This document shows, piece after piece, positions 38,973 through 49,710 of a DNA stretch of 64,000 nucleotides. This DNA is from Nakamurella deserti. GTDB taxonomy: Bacteria > Actinomycetota > Actinomycetes > Mycobacteriales > Nakamurellaceae. The notes beneath the pieces were generated by a model. The model was not told where the DNA came from and did not search any database. It saw only the letters and a program-made list of their open reading frames with translations. The stretch covers positions 1,798,001-1,862,000 of the forward strand of contig NZ_QCXS01000002.1 in NCBI RefSeq assembly GCF_003260015.1, written 5' to 3'. The position numbers and the translations under genes were made by a program. Positions within the stretch are counted from its first letter, which is position 1. Each line of letters opens with the position of its first letter.

Positions 38973-39608
38973 TCAGCCGGCCAGCACCCGCCGGTAGCGG
39001 ACCTCGTCGAAGGAGCTGCCGTCGGCCAACCGCACCGCGTCGGGCAACCGGCCGTACTCCACGAACCCGGTCGCCCGGTAGAAGGCGTGCAGCTCCTCGC
39101 GGTCGCGCGCCCCCAGCAGCAGCGTGTCGACCCCGATCTCGGAGGCCAACCGGGCGATCTCCAACACCAACCGGCGCCCGAGACCGGAGCCCTGCCGGTC
39201 CGGGTCCACCATCAACGAGACGACCTCGCCGAGATGCCGCTGGATCTTCGACGGCCGGCGCACCAGGAAGGCGACGCCGACCAGGTCGTTGCCCGCGGTG
39301 AGCACGACCGCGTGCCGGGTACCGGCCCGCAGTCCGTTGATCGCCTCGGTCACCGCGGGGGCGATCTCACTCCGCGGCGTCCCGGGTTCGAACCCGACGG
39401 CGCCGTCGGCGTCGGACACCCGCTGCCAGAGCGTGAGCAGGGCGGCCGCGAGGTGGTTGTCGGCGGCGAGTGTGGTGGTGCGCTCCCCGACCGGGGCCGG
39501 GCGCGCGCCCGGCCCCACCCGGCGGGCGACGATCTCGCCGTCCGGGCGGGGCGCGGTGTCGGCGTCGACGACGGCGCCGTTGACGAAGGAGTCGTCGGGG
39601 GCGCTCAC
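38973..39608 (-). CDS. GNAT-family acetyltransferase
   Basis: 211-aa GCN5-related N-acetyltransferase. The acetyl-CoA loop is [16 protein letters not shown], preceded by the strand VVSLMV, and the domain ends [16 protein letters not shown]. The first ~45 residues are low complexity. GTG 39608 overlaps the ndk stop as GTGA, so it is cotranscribed with ndk. The acceptor substrate is unknown. Confidence 0.85.
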   Translation of the reverse strand: MSAPDDSFVNGAVVDADTAPRPDGEIVARRVGPGARPAPVGERTTTLAADNHLAAALLTLWQRVSDADGAVGFEPGTPRSEIAPAVTEAINGLRAGTRHAVVLTAGNDLVGVAFLVRRPSKIQRHLGEVVSLMVDPDRQGSGLGRRLVLEIARLASEIGVDTLLLGARDREELHAFYRATGFVEYGRLPDAVRLADGSSFDEVRYRRVLAG

Positions 39609-40021
39609 AGGTTCGGGAACCAGAGGCCGATCTCGCGCGCTGCGGACTCGGGCGAGTCGGAGCCGTGCACGATGTTGAACTGGACCTCCAGCGCGAAGTC
39701 ACCGCGGATGGTCCCCGGGGTGGCCTTCTCGACGGGGTCGGTGCCGCCGGCGAGCTGGCGGAAGGCGCTGATGGCGCGCGGCCCCTCGACGACGGCGGCG
39801 ACCAGCGGGCCGCCGGTGATGAAGTCGACCAGCCCGGCGTAGAAGGGCTTGCCCTCGTGCTCGGCGTAGTGCGCCTGGGCGACCTCGGCGGGAGCGACGC
39901 GGTACTCCAGGGCGGCCAGTGACAGGCCCTTGCGCTCGATGCGGCCGAGGACCTCGCCGACCAGGCCGCGGGCGACGCCGTCGGGCTTCACCAGGACGAG
40001 CGTGCGCTCGATGTCAGGCAC
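39605..40021 (-). CDS. ndk: nucleoside diphosphate kinase
   Basis: Balances nucleoside triphosphates by phosphate transfer through a His intermediate. The protein is 138 aa from GTG 40021, the normal length. [19 protein letters not shown] opens the domain, [22 protein letters not shown] contains the phosphorylated His, and it ends EIGLWFP. AGGGGAAG lies upstream of the start. The longer open frame to 40390 is a run-on. It is coupled to the GNAT gene. Confidence 0.97.
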   Translation of the reverse strand: MPDIERTLVLVKPDGVARGLVGEVLGRIERKGLSLAALEYRVAPAEVAQAHYAEHEGKPFYAGLVDFITGGPLVAAVVEGPRAISAFRQLAGGTDPVEKATPGTIRGDFALEVQFNIVHGSDSPESAAREIGLWFPNL

Positions 40022-40161
40022 GGTGGACTTCCCCTCTGTCGTGACCGCGCCGGTGCAGCGCTGACGCGGTCGGTGGCGGTGCGGTGGTGGTGCCGGGACC
40101 CGGCCGTGCGGCGGGGCTCCGGCGAGTGAACATACCAACCGGGCCGGAAGGGGCCCTCCCG

Positions 40162-40587
40162 TCAGACGGCGGCGGGCCCCGGAGGCGGCGGCTGCTGCTG
40201 CTGGCTGGGGAGCACCCCGGCCGCGGCGCGCCGCCGGTATTCGTTGCGGAAGTGCAGCAGCGTCCACCACGCGATCGCGAAGATGACGCCCATGATGCCG
40301 AGGGCACCGGTGATGAACCAGCACAGCACGGCGACGACCTGCAGCCCGATGATCACCGGGACGATCCACGGCTTCGTGACGAACGCGCACGACGCGATCA
40401 GCGCGAACGCCAGACCGAGGATGACGATGAGTTCCCAGGGTGCGAGGTCACGGCCGCTGGAGGCGACCGGCAGCCCCAGCAGCACGGTGATGCTCTGCAG
40501 CAGCAGCGCCCCCGACATCACCCCGCGGAAGCCGCGCTCGGGGTCGGCGCGGCGCGGCGGCTTGTCGGCGGCGTCCGGATCGATCAC
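40162..40587 (-). CDS. DUF4233-family membrane protein
   Basis: 141-aa integral membrane protein with four predicted spans ([64 protein letters not shown]). It has a Pro/Gln-rich C-terminal tail. The family is found between folC and ndk throughout actinobacteria. GTG 40587 overlaps the folC stop as GTGA. Function unknown. Confidence 0.85.
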   Translation of the reverse strand: MIDPDAADKPPRRADPERGFRGVMSGALLLQSITVLLGLPVASSGRDLAPWELIVILGLAFALIASCAFVTKPWIVPVIIGLQVVAVLCWFITGALGIMGVIFAIAWWTLLHFRNEYRRRAAAGVLPSQQQQPPPPGPAAV

Positions 40588-42188
40588 TGCGGCACCCGCC
40601 CGACGAGTTCACGGACATCGCCGGCGGTCACCACCGAGCCGGTGACGAGCACCCCGGCTCCCGGCCCGACCTGGTCGTCGTCGGATCCCGAGCGGGCCGC
40701 GGCGAGTTCCCGGGCCAGGTTCAGTGCCGCCGGCAGCGTCGCCGCGACGTGCACCTTCTCCTCGCCGAAGACGCCGGTGGCGAGCTCGGTGAGGTCGGCG
40801 ACGGGCATCGTCCGGGGCGAGGAGTTCTCGGTCACGACGACCTCGTCGAAGGTGTCGGCCAGGGCGGTGAGGATGCCGGCGGCGTCCTTGTCGGCCATCA
40901 CGGCGACCACGCCGACGAGGTGCGAGAACGCGAACTCGTCGGCCAGCGCGGTGGCCAGCGCCGTGGCACCGTGCGGGTTGTGCGCGGCGTCGACCAGGAT
41001 CGTCGGCGTGGTGCCGATCCGCTCCAACCGGCCCGGGGAGGCGACGGCGGCGAAGGCGTCCTGTACGGCGGTGACGTCGAGCTGCTTGTCCCGGCCGGCG
41101 CCGAAGAACGCCTCGACGGCGGCGAGCGCGAGCGCGGCGTTCTCGGCCTGGTGCGGGCCGTGCAGCGGCAGGAAGATGTCGTCGTACACCCCGCCCAGAC
41201 CCTGCAGCGACAGCCGCTGCCCGCCGACGGCGACGCGGCGGCCGAGCACCGCGAACTCGCTGCCGTAGCGGGCGATGGTGGCGTCGACCTCCAGCGCGCG
41301 GGCCAGGATCACCTTCATCGCCTCGGGCGGCTGGGCACCGATGACGACGGTCGCCCCGTCCTTGATGATGCCGGCCTTCTCGGCGGCGATCGCGGCGATG
41401 GTGTCGCCGAGGTACTCGGTGTGGTCCAGCCCGATCGGGGTGATGGCGGCAACCTGGGCGGTGGCGACGTTGGTGGAGTCCCACCGGCCACCCAGGCCGA
41501 CCTCGATGACCCCGACGTCGACCGGGGCGTCGGCGAAGGCCGCGTAGGCCATCGCGGTCAGCACCTCGAACTTGCTCAGCGCGACGCCGCCCGCCGCCTG
41601 CTGCGCGGCGTCCACCAGGTCGACGAACGGCGCCACGTCGCCGTACGCCCGGACGTAGGCGTCCGGGCTCACCGGGGCGCCGTCGATGCTGATGCGTTCG
41701 GTGACCGACTGCAGGTGCGGCGAGGTGAACCGGCCGGTGCGCATCCCGATGCGGGTGAGCAGGGCGTCGATCATCCGGGCGGTCGAGGTCTTGCCGTTGG
41801 TGCCGGCGACCTGGATCACCGGGTACGCCGCCTCGGGGTGGCCGAGGGCGTCGACGAGGGCCGCGATGCGGTCCAGCGTCGGGTCGATCGTCTTCTCCGG
41901 CCAGCGCCGGTTCAGCAGGTCCTCGACCCCGTCCAGGGTCAGGCCGCCGTCGGCGTCGGTCAGTTGATCGGTCTGATCGTCGAGATCGGCGGTGGCACCG
42001 GCGATCTCACCGGTGGGGTCGGGTTCGGTGATGGCCTCGCGGGCGGCCGCGGCCAGCTCGGACCGGCTGGGTCCGGTCGCGTCGAAGTCCTCCCACATGG
42101 CGTCGTCGGCGGCGGCCGGCTCCTGGCCGTCGTCGCCCTCGCGCCAGGCGTCGTCCCGGTCGTCGTCGTGCGGCCCGCGGTCGCTCAT
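40584..42188 (-). CDS. folC: folylpolyglutamate/dihydrofolate synthase
   Basis: Adds glutamate to folates and/or dihydropteroate. The protein is 534 aa. The core begins near residue 85; the preceding region is an acidic disordered extension ([15 protein letters not shown]). Motifs are [16 protein letters not shown] (P-loop), [28 protein letters not shown] and [11 protein letters not shown]. The start overlaps the valS stop and the end overlaps DUF4233, forming a coupled valS-folC-DUF4233 run. Confidence 0.95.
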   Translation of the reverse strand: MSDRGPHDDDRDDAWREGDDGQEPAAADDAMWEDFDATGPSRSELAAAAREAITEPDPTGEIAGATADLDDQTDQLTDADGGLTLDGVEDLLNRRWPEKTIDPTLDRIAALVDALGHPEAAYPVIQVAGTNGKTSTARMIDALLTRIGMRTGRFTSPHLQSVTERISIDGAPVSPDAYVRAYGDVAPFVDLVDAAQQAAGGVALSKFEVLTAMAYAAFADAPVDVGVIEVGLGGRWDSTNVATAQVAAITPIGLDHTEYLGDTIAAIAAEKAGIIKDGATVVIGAQPPEAMKVILARALEVDATIARYGSEFAVLGRRVAVGGQRLSLQGLGGVYDDIFLPLHGPHQAENAALALAAVEAFFGAGRDKQLDVTAVQDAFAAVASPGRLERIGTTPTILVDAAHNPHGATALATALADEFAFSHLVGVVAVMADKDAAGILTALADTFDEVVVTENSSPRTMPVADLTELATGVFGEEKVHVAATLPAALNLARELAAARSGSDDDQVGPGAGVLVTGSVVTAGDVRELVGRVPQ

Positions 42189-44851
42189 CGGGCACCGTCC
42201 AGCGTCTGCAGCCGGGCGGTGATGCGTTCGATGTCGGCCTCGGCGCGGGCCAGCCGGTCGCGGATCTTGTCCACCACCGCCACCGGCGCCTTGCCGACGA
42301 ACGCCTCGTTGCCGAGCTTCGTCGACGCCTCACCTACCTCCTTCTCGGCGGCGGCGAGGTCCTTGGCGAGCCGGGCCTTCTCGGCGGCCACGTCGACCGT
42401 CCCCGAGGTGTCCAGTTCCACACCCGCCGAGCGGATCCCCAGACCCACCTGCACGCTCACCGAGGCGGTGAAGTCGTCGCCGGGGGCGGCGAGCCGCGCC
42501 ACCGACCGGATGACCTGCTCCAGCGGGGCGAGATCGGCGGCCTCCAGTCCGGTGATGACCGCGGGGACCTTGGCGGACGGCTTCAGCCCCTGGTCGGCCC
42601 GGAAGCGGCGGACCTCGGTGACGAACTGCTGGGCGTCGGCGACGCGGCGGGCCGTGCGCGCGACCGTCTCCGGGTCGGCGACCGGGGCCACGGTCGGCCA
42701 GTCGGCGATGACCAGCGACTCACCTCCGGTCAGCGAGGTCCAGAGCGTCTCGGTGACGAACGGGACGAACGGGTGCAGCAACCGCAGCACCGTGTCCAGC
42801 GCGTGGCCCAGCACCTCGCGGGTCTTCTCCGCCCGCTCCGGGGCGCCGTAGATGGCGTCCTTGGCGAACTCCAGGTACCAGTCACAGAGCTCGTCCCACA
42901 CGAAGTGGTAGAGGCCCTCGGCAGCCTTGGCGATCTGGAAGTCGGCGAGCAGGTCGGTGGTGGCGGACACCGTCTCGCCGAGCCGGTCCAGGATCCACGC
43001 GTCGACGTCCTCGAGGGACTCCCGGTCGATCGGGGCGGTCGGCACGCGGGCGCCGGTCATCAGCGCGAACCGGGTCGCGTTGAACAGCTTGGAGCAGAAG
43101 TTCCGCGATCCGGCGACCCAGTCCGCCGAAGTGGCCAGGTCCGCGCCCGGGTTGGCGCCGCGGGCCAGCGTCAGCCGCACCGCGTCGGCGCCGTACTCCT
43201 CGATCCAGGCCATCGGGTCGATGACGTTGCCGCGTGACTTGCTCATCTTGCGACCGCGCTCGTCACGGACCATGCCGTGCAGCGCCACGACGTCGAAGGG
43301 AGCCGCGGGATTGCCCTCGGCGTCCTTCATCGCGTAGAGGCCCAGCATCATCATCCGGGCGACCCAGAAGAACAGGATGTCGTAACCGGTGACCAGCACC
43401 GACGTCGGGTAGAACGCCTTGAGGGTCTCCGTCTCGTCCGGCCAGCCCATGGTGGAGAACGGCCACAGACCCGAGGAGAACCAGGTGTCCAGCACGTCCG
43501 GGTCCTGGGTCCAGCCCGCGCCCGGCGGCGTCTCGTCCGGCCCGACGCAACGGACCTCACCGTCGGGGCCGTACCAGACCGGGATGCGGTGACCCCACCA
43601 GAGCTGGCGCGAGATCGTCCAGTCGTGCATGTTGTCGACCCACTCGAAGTACCGGGCGGCGAGCTCCGGCGGGTGGATCCTCGTGCGGCCGTCCCGGACG
43701 GCGTCGCCGGCGGCGGTCGCGAGCGGGCCGACCTTGACGAACCACTGCACCGACAGCCGCGGCTCGACGACGTCGTCGGAGCGGGAGCAGTGCCCGACCG
43801 CGTGCAGGTACGGGATCTTCTCGGCCACCACCCGGCCTTGACGGCGCAGCTCCTCCTTCACCGCGGCGCGGGCCTCGAAGCGGTCCATGCCGTCGAAGGC
43901 GGTACCGGTGCCGGTGATGTGCGCGGTCAGGTCCAGGATCGTGACGGCCGGCAGATCGTGGCGGCGGCCGATCTCGAAGTCGTTGGGATCGTGCGCCGGG
44001 GTGACCTTGACGGCGCCGGTGCCGAACGACGGGTCGACGTGGTCGTCGGCGACGACGGGGATCTCCCGGCCGACGATGGGCAGGGTGACGGTGGTGCCGA
44101 CGAGGTGGCGGTAGCGCTCGTCGTCCGGGTGCACGGCGATGGCCGTGTCGCCGAGCATGGTCTCGACGCGGGTGGTCGCGACGACGACACTGCGGTCGCC
44201 GTCCCCGTACCGCAGCGACACCAGTTCGCCGGCGTCCTCGGAGTGCTCCACCTCGATGTCGCTCAGTGCGGTCTGACAGCCGGGGCACCAGTGGGTGATG
44301 CGGTTGGCCCGGTAGATCAGGCCGTCGTCGTAGAGCCGCTTGAAGATGGTGGTGACGGCCCGTGACAGCCCGTCGTCCAGGGTGAACCGCTCGCGGGACC
44401 AGTCGACGGAGTCACCCAGCCGCCGCATCTGGCCCAGGATCATCCCGCCGGACTCGGCCTTCCAGTCCCACACCTTCTGCACGAACTGCTCGCGCCCGAT
44501 GTCGTGCCGGGTCTTGCCGTCGACGGCCAGCTTCTTCTCGACGACGTTCTGGGTGGCGATGCCGGCGTGGTCCATGCCGGGCAGCCACAGCGTCTCGTCG
44601 CCGCTCATCCGGTGCCATCGGCTGAGGATGTCCATGATGGTGTGGTCGAGGGCGTGGCCGATGTGCAGGCTGCCGGTGACGTTCGGCGGCGGCAGCACGA
44701 TCGAGAACGGCTTCTTCTCCCCCGACAGCACCCGCGCGGGGTCGGCGGTGAAGTAGCCGGCCGCCTCCCAACGCTGGTAGGTGGCCACCTCGACGGCCGC
44801 CGGGTCGTACTGGCTGGGCAGATCAGGGGTTGCAGCGGCGGAGGCAGTCAC
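42185..44851 (-). CDS. valS: valyl-tRNA synthetase
   Basis: 888-aa class I aminoacyl-tRNA synthetase. It has the HIGH motif in [17 protein letters not shown] in [10 protein letters not shown], the editing domain ([17 protein letters not shown]) and a C-terminal coiled-coil tRNA arm ([16 protein letters not shown]). ATG 44851 starts [17 protein letters not shown]. No T-box is expected or seen. It is the first gene of the valS-folC-DUF4233 group, followed after a gap by ndk-GNAT. Confidence 0.98.
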   Translation of the reverse strand: MTASAAATPDLPSQYDPAAVEVATYQRWEAAGYFTADPARVLSGEKKPFSIVLPPPNVTGSLHIGHALDHTIMDILSRWHRMSGDETLWLPGMDHAGIATQNVVEKKLAVDGKTRHDIGREQFVQKVWDWKAESGGMILGQMRRLGDSVDWSRERFTLDDGLSRAVTTIFKRLYDDGLIYRANRITHWCPGCQTALSDIEVEHSEDAGELVSLRYGDGDRSVVVATTRVETMLGDTAIAVHPDDERYRHLVGTTVTLPIVGREIPVVADDHVDPSFGTGAVKVTPAHDPNDFEIGRRHDLPAVTILDLTAHITGTGTAFDGMDRFEARAAVKEELRRQGRVVAEKIPYLHAVGHCSRSDDVVEPRLSVQWFVKVGPLATAAGDAVRDGRTRIHPPELAARYFEWVDNMHDWTISRQLWWGHRIPVWYGPDGEVRCVGPDETPPGAGWTQDPDVLDTWFSSGLWPFSTMGWPDETETLKAFYPTSVLVTGYDILFFWVARMMMLGLYAMKDAEGNPAAPFDVVALHGMVRDERGRKMSKSRGNVIDPMAWIEEYGADAVRLTLARGANPGADLATSADWVAGSRNFCSKLFNATRFALMTGARVPTAPIDRESLEDVDAWILDRLGETVSATTDLLADFQIAKAAEGLYHFVWDELCDWYLEFAKDAIYGAPERAEKTREVLGHALDTVLRLLHPFVPFVTETLWTSLTGGESLVIADWPTVAPVADPETVARTARRVADAQQFVTEVRRFRADQGLKPSAKVPAVITGLEAADLAPLEQVIRSVARLAAPGDDFTASVSVQVGLGIRSAGVELDTSGTVDVAAEKARLAKDLAAAEKEVGEASTKLGNEAFVGKAPVAVVDKIRDRLARAEADIERITARLQTLDGAR

Positions 44852-44945
44852 CCGGCCAGTTTAGGTGGCCGCCGCGCGCCCCCCGCCCGGCGGCGGCTCC
44901 GCGCGCTGCGCCGAGAGCGGACGGACCCGGCGCGACGCGGACCCC

Positions 44946-45785
44946 TCACCGGGGCGGGCCGGCCAGCACCCGCTCCCGCAGTGCGGCGACCGGGTCGTCG
45001 GTGGGAGCGGCCGCCCAGTCGGCGTCGAGCCACCACGTCGCCCCCACCTCGGCGTACCGGGCCGCCTCCTCGACGGTCCGGTCGCGGTCGCGGAGGTCGG
45101 CGGTGCCTTCGGCCACGATGTCGTAGGGGCCGGTCAGCCCCAGCTCCGCGCGGAGCGACAGCACCTCGTCGGTCACCGCCGCCCACCGGGCGTAGTCCTG
45201 CCGGGCCTCGCCCGGACCGCCGTCGCCCGGGAAGTTCGGCAGCAGCCCGTCGCACCGGGCGGCGCGCCGCATCGACTTGCGGGCGCCGGCCAGACCCACG
45301 CACCAGGTGGGGATGCGCGGTCGGGAGACGATCGGAGGCGGCACCATCGCCTCCGGCGGGCGGACGGTGTAGTGCTTCCCCTCGTAGCTGAACGGCTGAC
45401 CGCCCCACAGGCCGAACAGCACGTCGAGGCCCTCGTCCATCAGCTCGGCCCGCACGGCCCGTCCCTGGTCGGGTTCGAAGGCAGTCCAGTGCTGCATCAC
45501 CGCCCCGAGCCCGACGCCCAGGATGACCCGGCCGCCGGACAGCCGGTCGAGGGTGCCGGTGACCGATGCCAGGTCCCACGGTTTCCAGCGGGGCAACGGC
45601 GTGAGCATGGTGCCGAGCCGGAGGGTGGACGTCCGCATGGCGGCGGCGGTCAGCGCGATCCAGGCGTGGACGCCGAACACCGGCTCCCAGCCGAACACCG
45701 CGTCCCAGCCGGCGTCCTCGGCGGCCTCGGCGAGTTCGGCCACGTCGGCGGCGTCGCCGCAGGTCAGGATGATGCCGTAGTGCAC
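44946..45785 (-). CDS. LLM-class (luciferase-like, probably F420-dependent) oxidoreductase
   Basis: 279-aa TIM-barrel flavin/F420 oxidoreductase. The N-terminal strand HYGIILTCGDAADVAELAE, GTMLTPLPRWKPWDLA and LDRLSGGRVILGVGLG match the bacterial luciferase-like family. Actinobacterial members usually bind F420, but this cannot be decided here. GTG 45785 follows GGGAGGTCCC, so the longer frame to 45851 is not used. It lies 117 bp downstream of the isomerase-like gene in the same direction. The substrate is unknown. Confidence 0.85.
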   Translation of the reverse strand: MHYGIILTCGDAADVAELAEAAEDAGWDAVFGWEPVFGVHAWIALTAAAMRTSTLRLGTMLTPLPRWKPWDLASVTGTLDRLSGGRVILGVGLGAVMQHWTAFEPDQGRAVRAELMDEGLDVLFGLWGGQPFSYEGKHYTVRPPEAMVPPPIVSRPRIPTWCVGLAGARKSMRRAARCDGLLPNFPGDGGPGEARQDYARWAAVTDEVLSLRAELGLTGPYDIVAEGTADLRDRDRTVEEAARYAEVGATWWLDADWAAAPTDDPVAALRERVLAGPPR

Positions 45786-45902
45786 GGGACCTCCCAGGGG
45801 CGGTCCGGTGGTCCGTTCCACCGGTGTCGCGACGAACCTACGACGGCCCACCGACAGTGACGTCGGGACGGATCCGACGGCGGGGACCGGCCCGGACCGC
45901 GG

Positions 45903-46544
45903 TCAGAACGCGGCGACGGTGTCCGGTGCCCGCTCGGCCCGGCTGAGCGCCCGGACCAGCGGCAGCGCCCCGTGCCGGCGGACGGCCAGCCGGGTCAGCA
46001 GCCCGATCACCGGCTCGGTGACCTCGGCCGGCGACGCCGGGGTCGGCACCCCGACGCTGACCGCGAGGTCGTCGACGTGGACGACGATCTCCATCATCCG
46101 GGTCAGCAGGAAGTCGTCCAGCGTGAGCACCCGGTCCGCCCAGGGCAGCCGCACCGTCCGGTCGGCGGGCGCCGCGGCGAACGCCGCTCCGAGGCCACCG
46201 GCCAGGGCCGCCACGTCGGCCGCCAGCGTGGCCGGCCCCTGCTGGGCGTGGCGCTCACCGCTCTCGCGGGCGAACACGTTCGGCTCGTCGTCGACGGCGG
46301 CACCGATCCAGGCCGCGGCGGCGTAGTGGTCGTCCAGCGTCTCGACCGGACCCGCCGGTGCCGGCGCCTCCAGCAACTGCGACACGTAGCGCACCTGCAG
46401 CCCCAGGTGCCCGGCCAGCCCGGAGACCCGGTAGGCGGGCAGCGCACTGGGCTCGGCCCAGTGCCGGGCGACCGCGGGTTCGGCGAGCAATCGCGCGGCC
46501 GTGCCGGCGGCGAGGAGGAACGCGTCACGGAGGGTGTCGGGCAC
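45903..46544 (-). CDS. mycothiol-dependent maleylpyruvate isomerase-like (DinB-fold) protein
   Basis: 213-aa protein with the four-helix DinB/MDMPI fold. Candidate metal-binding His residues are in VSGLAGHLGLQVRYVS and MMEIVVHVDDLAVS, at the spacing expected for the family. Many members are uncharacterised thiol-transferases that use mycothiol. It ends 45 bp downstream of the acyl-CoA dehydrogenase start side in the same strand order, suggesting cotranscription. The substrate is unknown. Confidence 0.75.
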   Translation of the reverse strand: MPDTLRDAFLLAAGTAARLLAEPAVARHWAEPSALPAYRVSGLAGHLGLQVRYVSQLLEAPAPAGPVETLDDHYAAAAWIGAAVDDEPNVFARESGERHAQQGPATLAADVAALAGGLGAAFAAAPADRTVRLPWADRVLTLDDFLLTRMMEIVVHVDDLAVSVGVPTPASPAEVTEPVIGLLTRLAVRRHGALPLVRALSRAERAPDTVAAF

Positions 46545-46589
46545 GGGAGGGCTCCTGTCGGGTCCGGCGCGCCCGTCACGGAGTCCTGC

Positions 46590-47750
46590 TCAGTAGGAGC
46601 GCGGCAACTTCAGGCTGTGCTGGGCCACGTAGTTGAGCAGCATCTCCGCGTTGACCGGGGCGATCCGCAGCAACCGGGCCATACCGTACAGCGGCATCAG
46701 GCCGTACTCGACGGTGAGGCCGTTGCCGCCGTGGGTCTGGATCGCGGCGTCGACAGCGGCCGCGGCGGCCTCGGCGGCGGCGTACTTGGCCTCGTTGGAC
46801 TCGATCGCGGCGGGCCGCCCGTCGTCGTGCAACCAGGCGGCCTTGGTCATCATCAGCTGGGCGAGGTCCAGACCGATGCGGGCGCGGGCCAGCGGGTGCG
46901 ACACCCCCTGGTGGGCGCCGATCGGCGCGCCGTCCCACACCGTGCGGGTCCGGGCGTAGTCGGCGGCCCGCTCGAGGGCGTACCGTCCGAGCCCCACGCA
47001 CAGCGCCGCCGCGGCGATCCGCTCGGGGTTGAGGCCGTCGAACAGCGGCCGGGTCCCCGACTCCGGGGTGCCGATCATCGCGGTCGCCGGAACCCGTACG
47101 TCGTCGTAGAACACGGTGAACTGCCGGTCCGGGATCTGGGCGGCCATGTCGATGCGCTGCCAGCTCAACCCGGCCGCGTCGGTGGGTACCAGGAACATCG
47201 CCAGCCGCGCCTTGCCGGTCTGCTCGTCGACCCCGGTGCGGGCCACCGTGATCACCGCAGCCGCGCCGTCGATGCCGGAGATGTAGTACTTCGAGCCATT
47301 GATCACCCAGTCGTCACCGTCCCGGCGCGCGACCGTGGCGACCCGGTGGGAGTTGGAGCCGGCGTCCGGTTCGGTGATGGCGAAGGCGACCACCGTGTGC
47401 CCGTCGGCGAGCCGGGTCAGCCAGGTCCGGCGCTGCTCGGCGGATCCGTGCCGCTTCAGCACCTCGACGGCGATCGCGCCGGAGACCAGCAACAGCAGCA
47501 ACGGCGACCCGGCGGCCGCGGCCTCCTCTGCCACGATGGCCAGTTCGGTCATCCCCGCCCCGCCACCGCCGTACTCGGTCGGCACGTTGATGCCGATGAA
47601 GCCGTTGTCGGCCAGCTCCTTCCACAGCGCCTCCTGCGGATCACCGCGGCGGCCGTGGTCGGCGTAGTCCGCTCCGCCGTAACGGGCGGCGATCTGGTGC
47701 ACGACCGCCCTCAGCTCGGCGTGCTCGGCGGTCTCGGTGAAGTCGGTCAT
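46590..47750 (-). CDS. acyl-CoA dehydrogenase
   Basis: 386-aa FAD-dependent acyl-CoA dehydrogenase. It shows the N-terminal helical domain, FAITEPDAGSNSHRVAT, GSKYYISGIDGAAAVI (beta domain) and the C-terminal QTHGGNGLTVEYGLMPLY. The base is not certain from reading. ATG 47750 has AGGGGTG upstream; the open frame continues to 48428 but is a run-on over the divergent gene. It may use branched or unusual acyl-CoA substrates. It forms a short leftward group with the isomerase-like and LLM genes. Confidence 0.93.
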   Translation of the reverse strand: MTDFTETAEHAELRAVVHQIAARYGGADYADHGRRGDPQEALWKELADNGFIGINVPTEYGGGGAGMTELAIVAEEAAAAGSPLLLLLVSGAIAVEVLKRHGSAEQRRTWLTRLADGHTVVAFAITEPDAGSNSHRVATVARRDGDDWVINGSKYYISGIDGAAAVITVARTGVDEQTGKARLAMFLVPTDAAGLSWQRIDMAAQIPDRQFTVFYDDVRVPATAMIGTPESGTRPLFDGLNPERIAAAALCVGLGRYALERAADYARTRTVWDGAPIGAHQGVSHPLARARIGLDLAQLMMTKAAWLHDDGRPAAIESNEAKYAAAEAAAAAVDAAIQTHGGNGLTVEYGLMPLYGMARLLRIAPVNAEMLLNYVAQHSLKLPRSY

Positions 47751-47957
47751 CGGCACCCCTGCCTCGTCGGTGCCCGGGGATCGCCCGGACCCTGCGGATC
47801 GGAACGGGCGGTGCGCCGACGCCGGTTGAGCGGGCCGCGCCGCCCACCGTCCAGCATGCCCCCGTTCCGGGCCGCACGGCAGGGCGATCGCCGGAACGCC
47901 TCCAGGACCAGGGCGCCACCACCGTCCCGGTAGCGTGGCCGCGGAAGAGGAGGCCGA

Positions 47958-49004
47958 GTGAGCACCGAACTGACGCCGTTCGCCGAGATCGACGCGCCCC
48001 GGGTCGGTCCCGACGCGGCGACGCCGCTGGCGGATCCCGCGCTGGGCCGACTGGTGATGGTGGCCGCGTGGTGCGGCGCGCGCCAGGACGCCACCGGACC
48101 CTTCCGCCGCCCCCGGGTGGTGCTGGTCGGCCCGGAGGACACCACGACGGCCGACGTCCTGGCGACGACGTCCCTCGCCGCGCTGTACGGGATCGGGGTG
48201 ACCCGGCTGGACCCGCACCGCACCGCCGACGTCGACCCCTCCGACGCCGGCGACGACGAGCCGGCCGCGAACGGCAGGGCCGGCGGGGCCGGCGCCGCGG
48301 CCGATCCCCGGGACGCGCTGCCGCCGGCCGCCGCCGTCGCCGCGGTGGACCGCGGTCGCCGCCTCGCCGACGCCGAGATCGACGCCGGTGCCGATCTCGT
48401 CGTACCCGGTCTGGCCGGCGGCGACCACGGGACCGCCCTCGGCGTGCTCACCGCGGTGCTGACCGGGCTGGAGCCCGTGGCCGCGGTGACGGTGCCGGAC
48501 ACCGATCCGGTGACCTGGGGGGCGGCGGTCACGGACCTCCGGGACACCCTGTTCCGGCTACGGGACCGCGACCGCGACGTGGTGTCGCTGATCGCCGCGG
48601 TCGGCGGGGCCGAGCTCGGTGCGTTGGCCGGACTCGTCGCCCAGGCCGCGGTCCGCCGGACCCCGGTCCTGCTGGACGGGCTGCCGGCGACGATCGCCGC
48701 GGTGCTCGCGCACCGGCTCGCGCCCGGCGCCGACGCCTGGCTCATCGCCGCGGGTCAGGCCCCCGACCGTCCCGGCCGGCGTCTGCAGGACATGCTCGGG
48801 CTGCCGGTCGTCGCGGCTCTGGAGACCTCTTCGGCGGCCGCCGCCGGCGCGGTCCTGGTGCTCCCGCTGATCCAGGCGGCCCTCACGGTCGGGGAGGACC
48901 GCGCCGCCGCCGTCGAGGACGACGTCGTCGCCGCAGCGGACCTCGGCGACGCGGCGTCCGACGCCGGCTCCCCCGCCGCGCCGGACGTCGTCGCCGTCGA
49001 CTGA
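47958..49004 (+). CDS. CobT-like phosphoribosyltransferase, catalytic Glu apparently lost
   Basis: 348-aa protein resembling nicotinate-nucleotide:dimethylbenzimidazole phosphoribosyltransferase. Family-like parts are DAGADLVVPGLAGGDHGTAL, VGGAELGALAGLVAQAA, RRTPVLLDGLPATIAAV and APGADAWLIAAGQAP. The segment that should carry the catalytic Glu (RLGEGTGAAL in true CobT) reads ETSSAAAAGAVLVLPL here. The N-terminal substrate pocket is also poorly matched. It may be inactive or have another role; no other cobalamin gene is nearby. GTG 47958 follows GAGGAGG. It is divergent from the acyl-CoA dehydrogenase and converges on ung. Confidence 0.65.
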   Translation: MSTELTPFAEIDAPRVGPDAATPLADPALGRLVMVAAWCGARQDATGPFRRPRVVLVGPEDTTTADVLATTSLAALYGIGVTRLDPHRTADVDPSDAGDDEPAANGRAGGAGAAADPRDALPPAAAVAAVDRGRRLADAEIDAGADLVVPGLAGGDHGTALGVLTAVLTGLEPVAAVTVPDTDPVTWGAAVTDLRDTLFRLRDRDRDVVSLIAAVGGAELGALAGLVAQAAVRRTPVLLDGLPATIAAVLAHRLAPGADAWLIAAGQAPDRPGRRLQDMLGLPVVAALETSSAAAAGAVLVLPLIQAALTVGEDRAAAVEDDVVAAADLGDAASDAGSPAAPDVVAVD

Positions 49005-49032
49005 CGCCTCGGTGCACGACCGGGCCACGGTG

Positions 49033-49710
49033 TCAGTGCAGGCGCCAGTCCACCGGGTCGGCGCCCATCCCGACGAGCAGCTCGTTGGCCCGCGAGAACG
49101 GCCGGGAGCCGAAGAAGCCGCGCGCGGCGGACAACGGCGACGGATGCACGCTCTTCAGGTGCGGCACCGACCGGAGCATCGGGATCAGGCTCTGGGCGTC
49201 CTTGCCCCAGAGGATCGCCACCAGTGGGCCGCCGCGGTCGACCAGCGCCCGGATCGCCGCCTCGGTGAACGCCTCCCACCCCTTGCCGCGGTGCGACGCC
49301 GGTTCGCCGGGTCGCACGGTCAGCACCCGGTTCAGCAGCAGCACCCCCTGGTCCGACCACGCACCGAGGTCGCCGTGCGGCGCCGGCGGGATGTCCAGGT
49401 CGGACGCCAGCTCGGTGTAGATGTTGGCCAGCGACCGCGGAACAGGCCGGACGGAGCGCTCGACGGAGAACGACAGTCCGACCGGATGACCGGGTGTCGG
49501 GTACGGGTCCTGTCCGACGACGAGCACACGGACCCCGGCCAGCGGGCGCTCGAACGCCCGCAGGATCTGCGGCGCCGCGGGCAGGTAGGTGCGTCCCGCC
49601 GCCACCTCGGCGCGGAGGAACTCGCCCATCCCGTGCAGCCGGTCGGCCACCGGGGCGAGTGCGGCGGCCCAGCCGGCGTCCATGGTGTCGGGCAGCGCGG
49701 CCGCGGTCAC
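49033..49710 (-). CDS. ung: uracil-DNA glycosylase, family 1
   Basis: Removes uracil from DNA. The protein is 225 aa. The water-activating loop [35 protein letters not shown] and the Leu-intercalation loop [14 protein letters not shown] are all intact. GTG 49710 overlaps the thiL stop as GTGA. The thiL-ung pairing is conserved in actinobacteria. Confidence 0.96.
   Translation of the reverse strand: MTAAALPDTMDAGWAAALAPVADRLHGMGEFLRAEVAAGRTYLPAAPQILRAFERPLAGVRVLVVGQDPYPTPGHPVGLSFSVERSVRPVPRSLANIYTELASDLDIPPAPHGDLGAWSDQGVLLLNRVLTVRPGEPASHRGKGWEAFTEAAIRALVDRGGPLVAILWGKDAQSLIPMLRSVPHLKSVHPSPLSAARGFFGSRPFSRANELLVGMGADPVDWRLH

Noticed and set aside
38152-38997. Plus-strand frame of 281 aa across the minisatellite
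   Set aside because: Third positions are G/C, but an alternative minus frame is equally good. The flanks look random and no ribosome binding site is found.
39380-39410. tRNA T-arm-like sequence CGGGTTCGAACCCG
   Set aside because: It lies inside the GNAT coding sequence and encodes part of it. No acceptor stem or anticodon arm fits around it.
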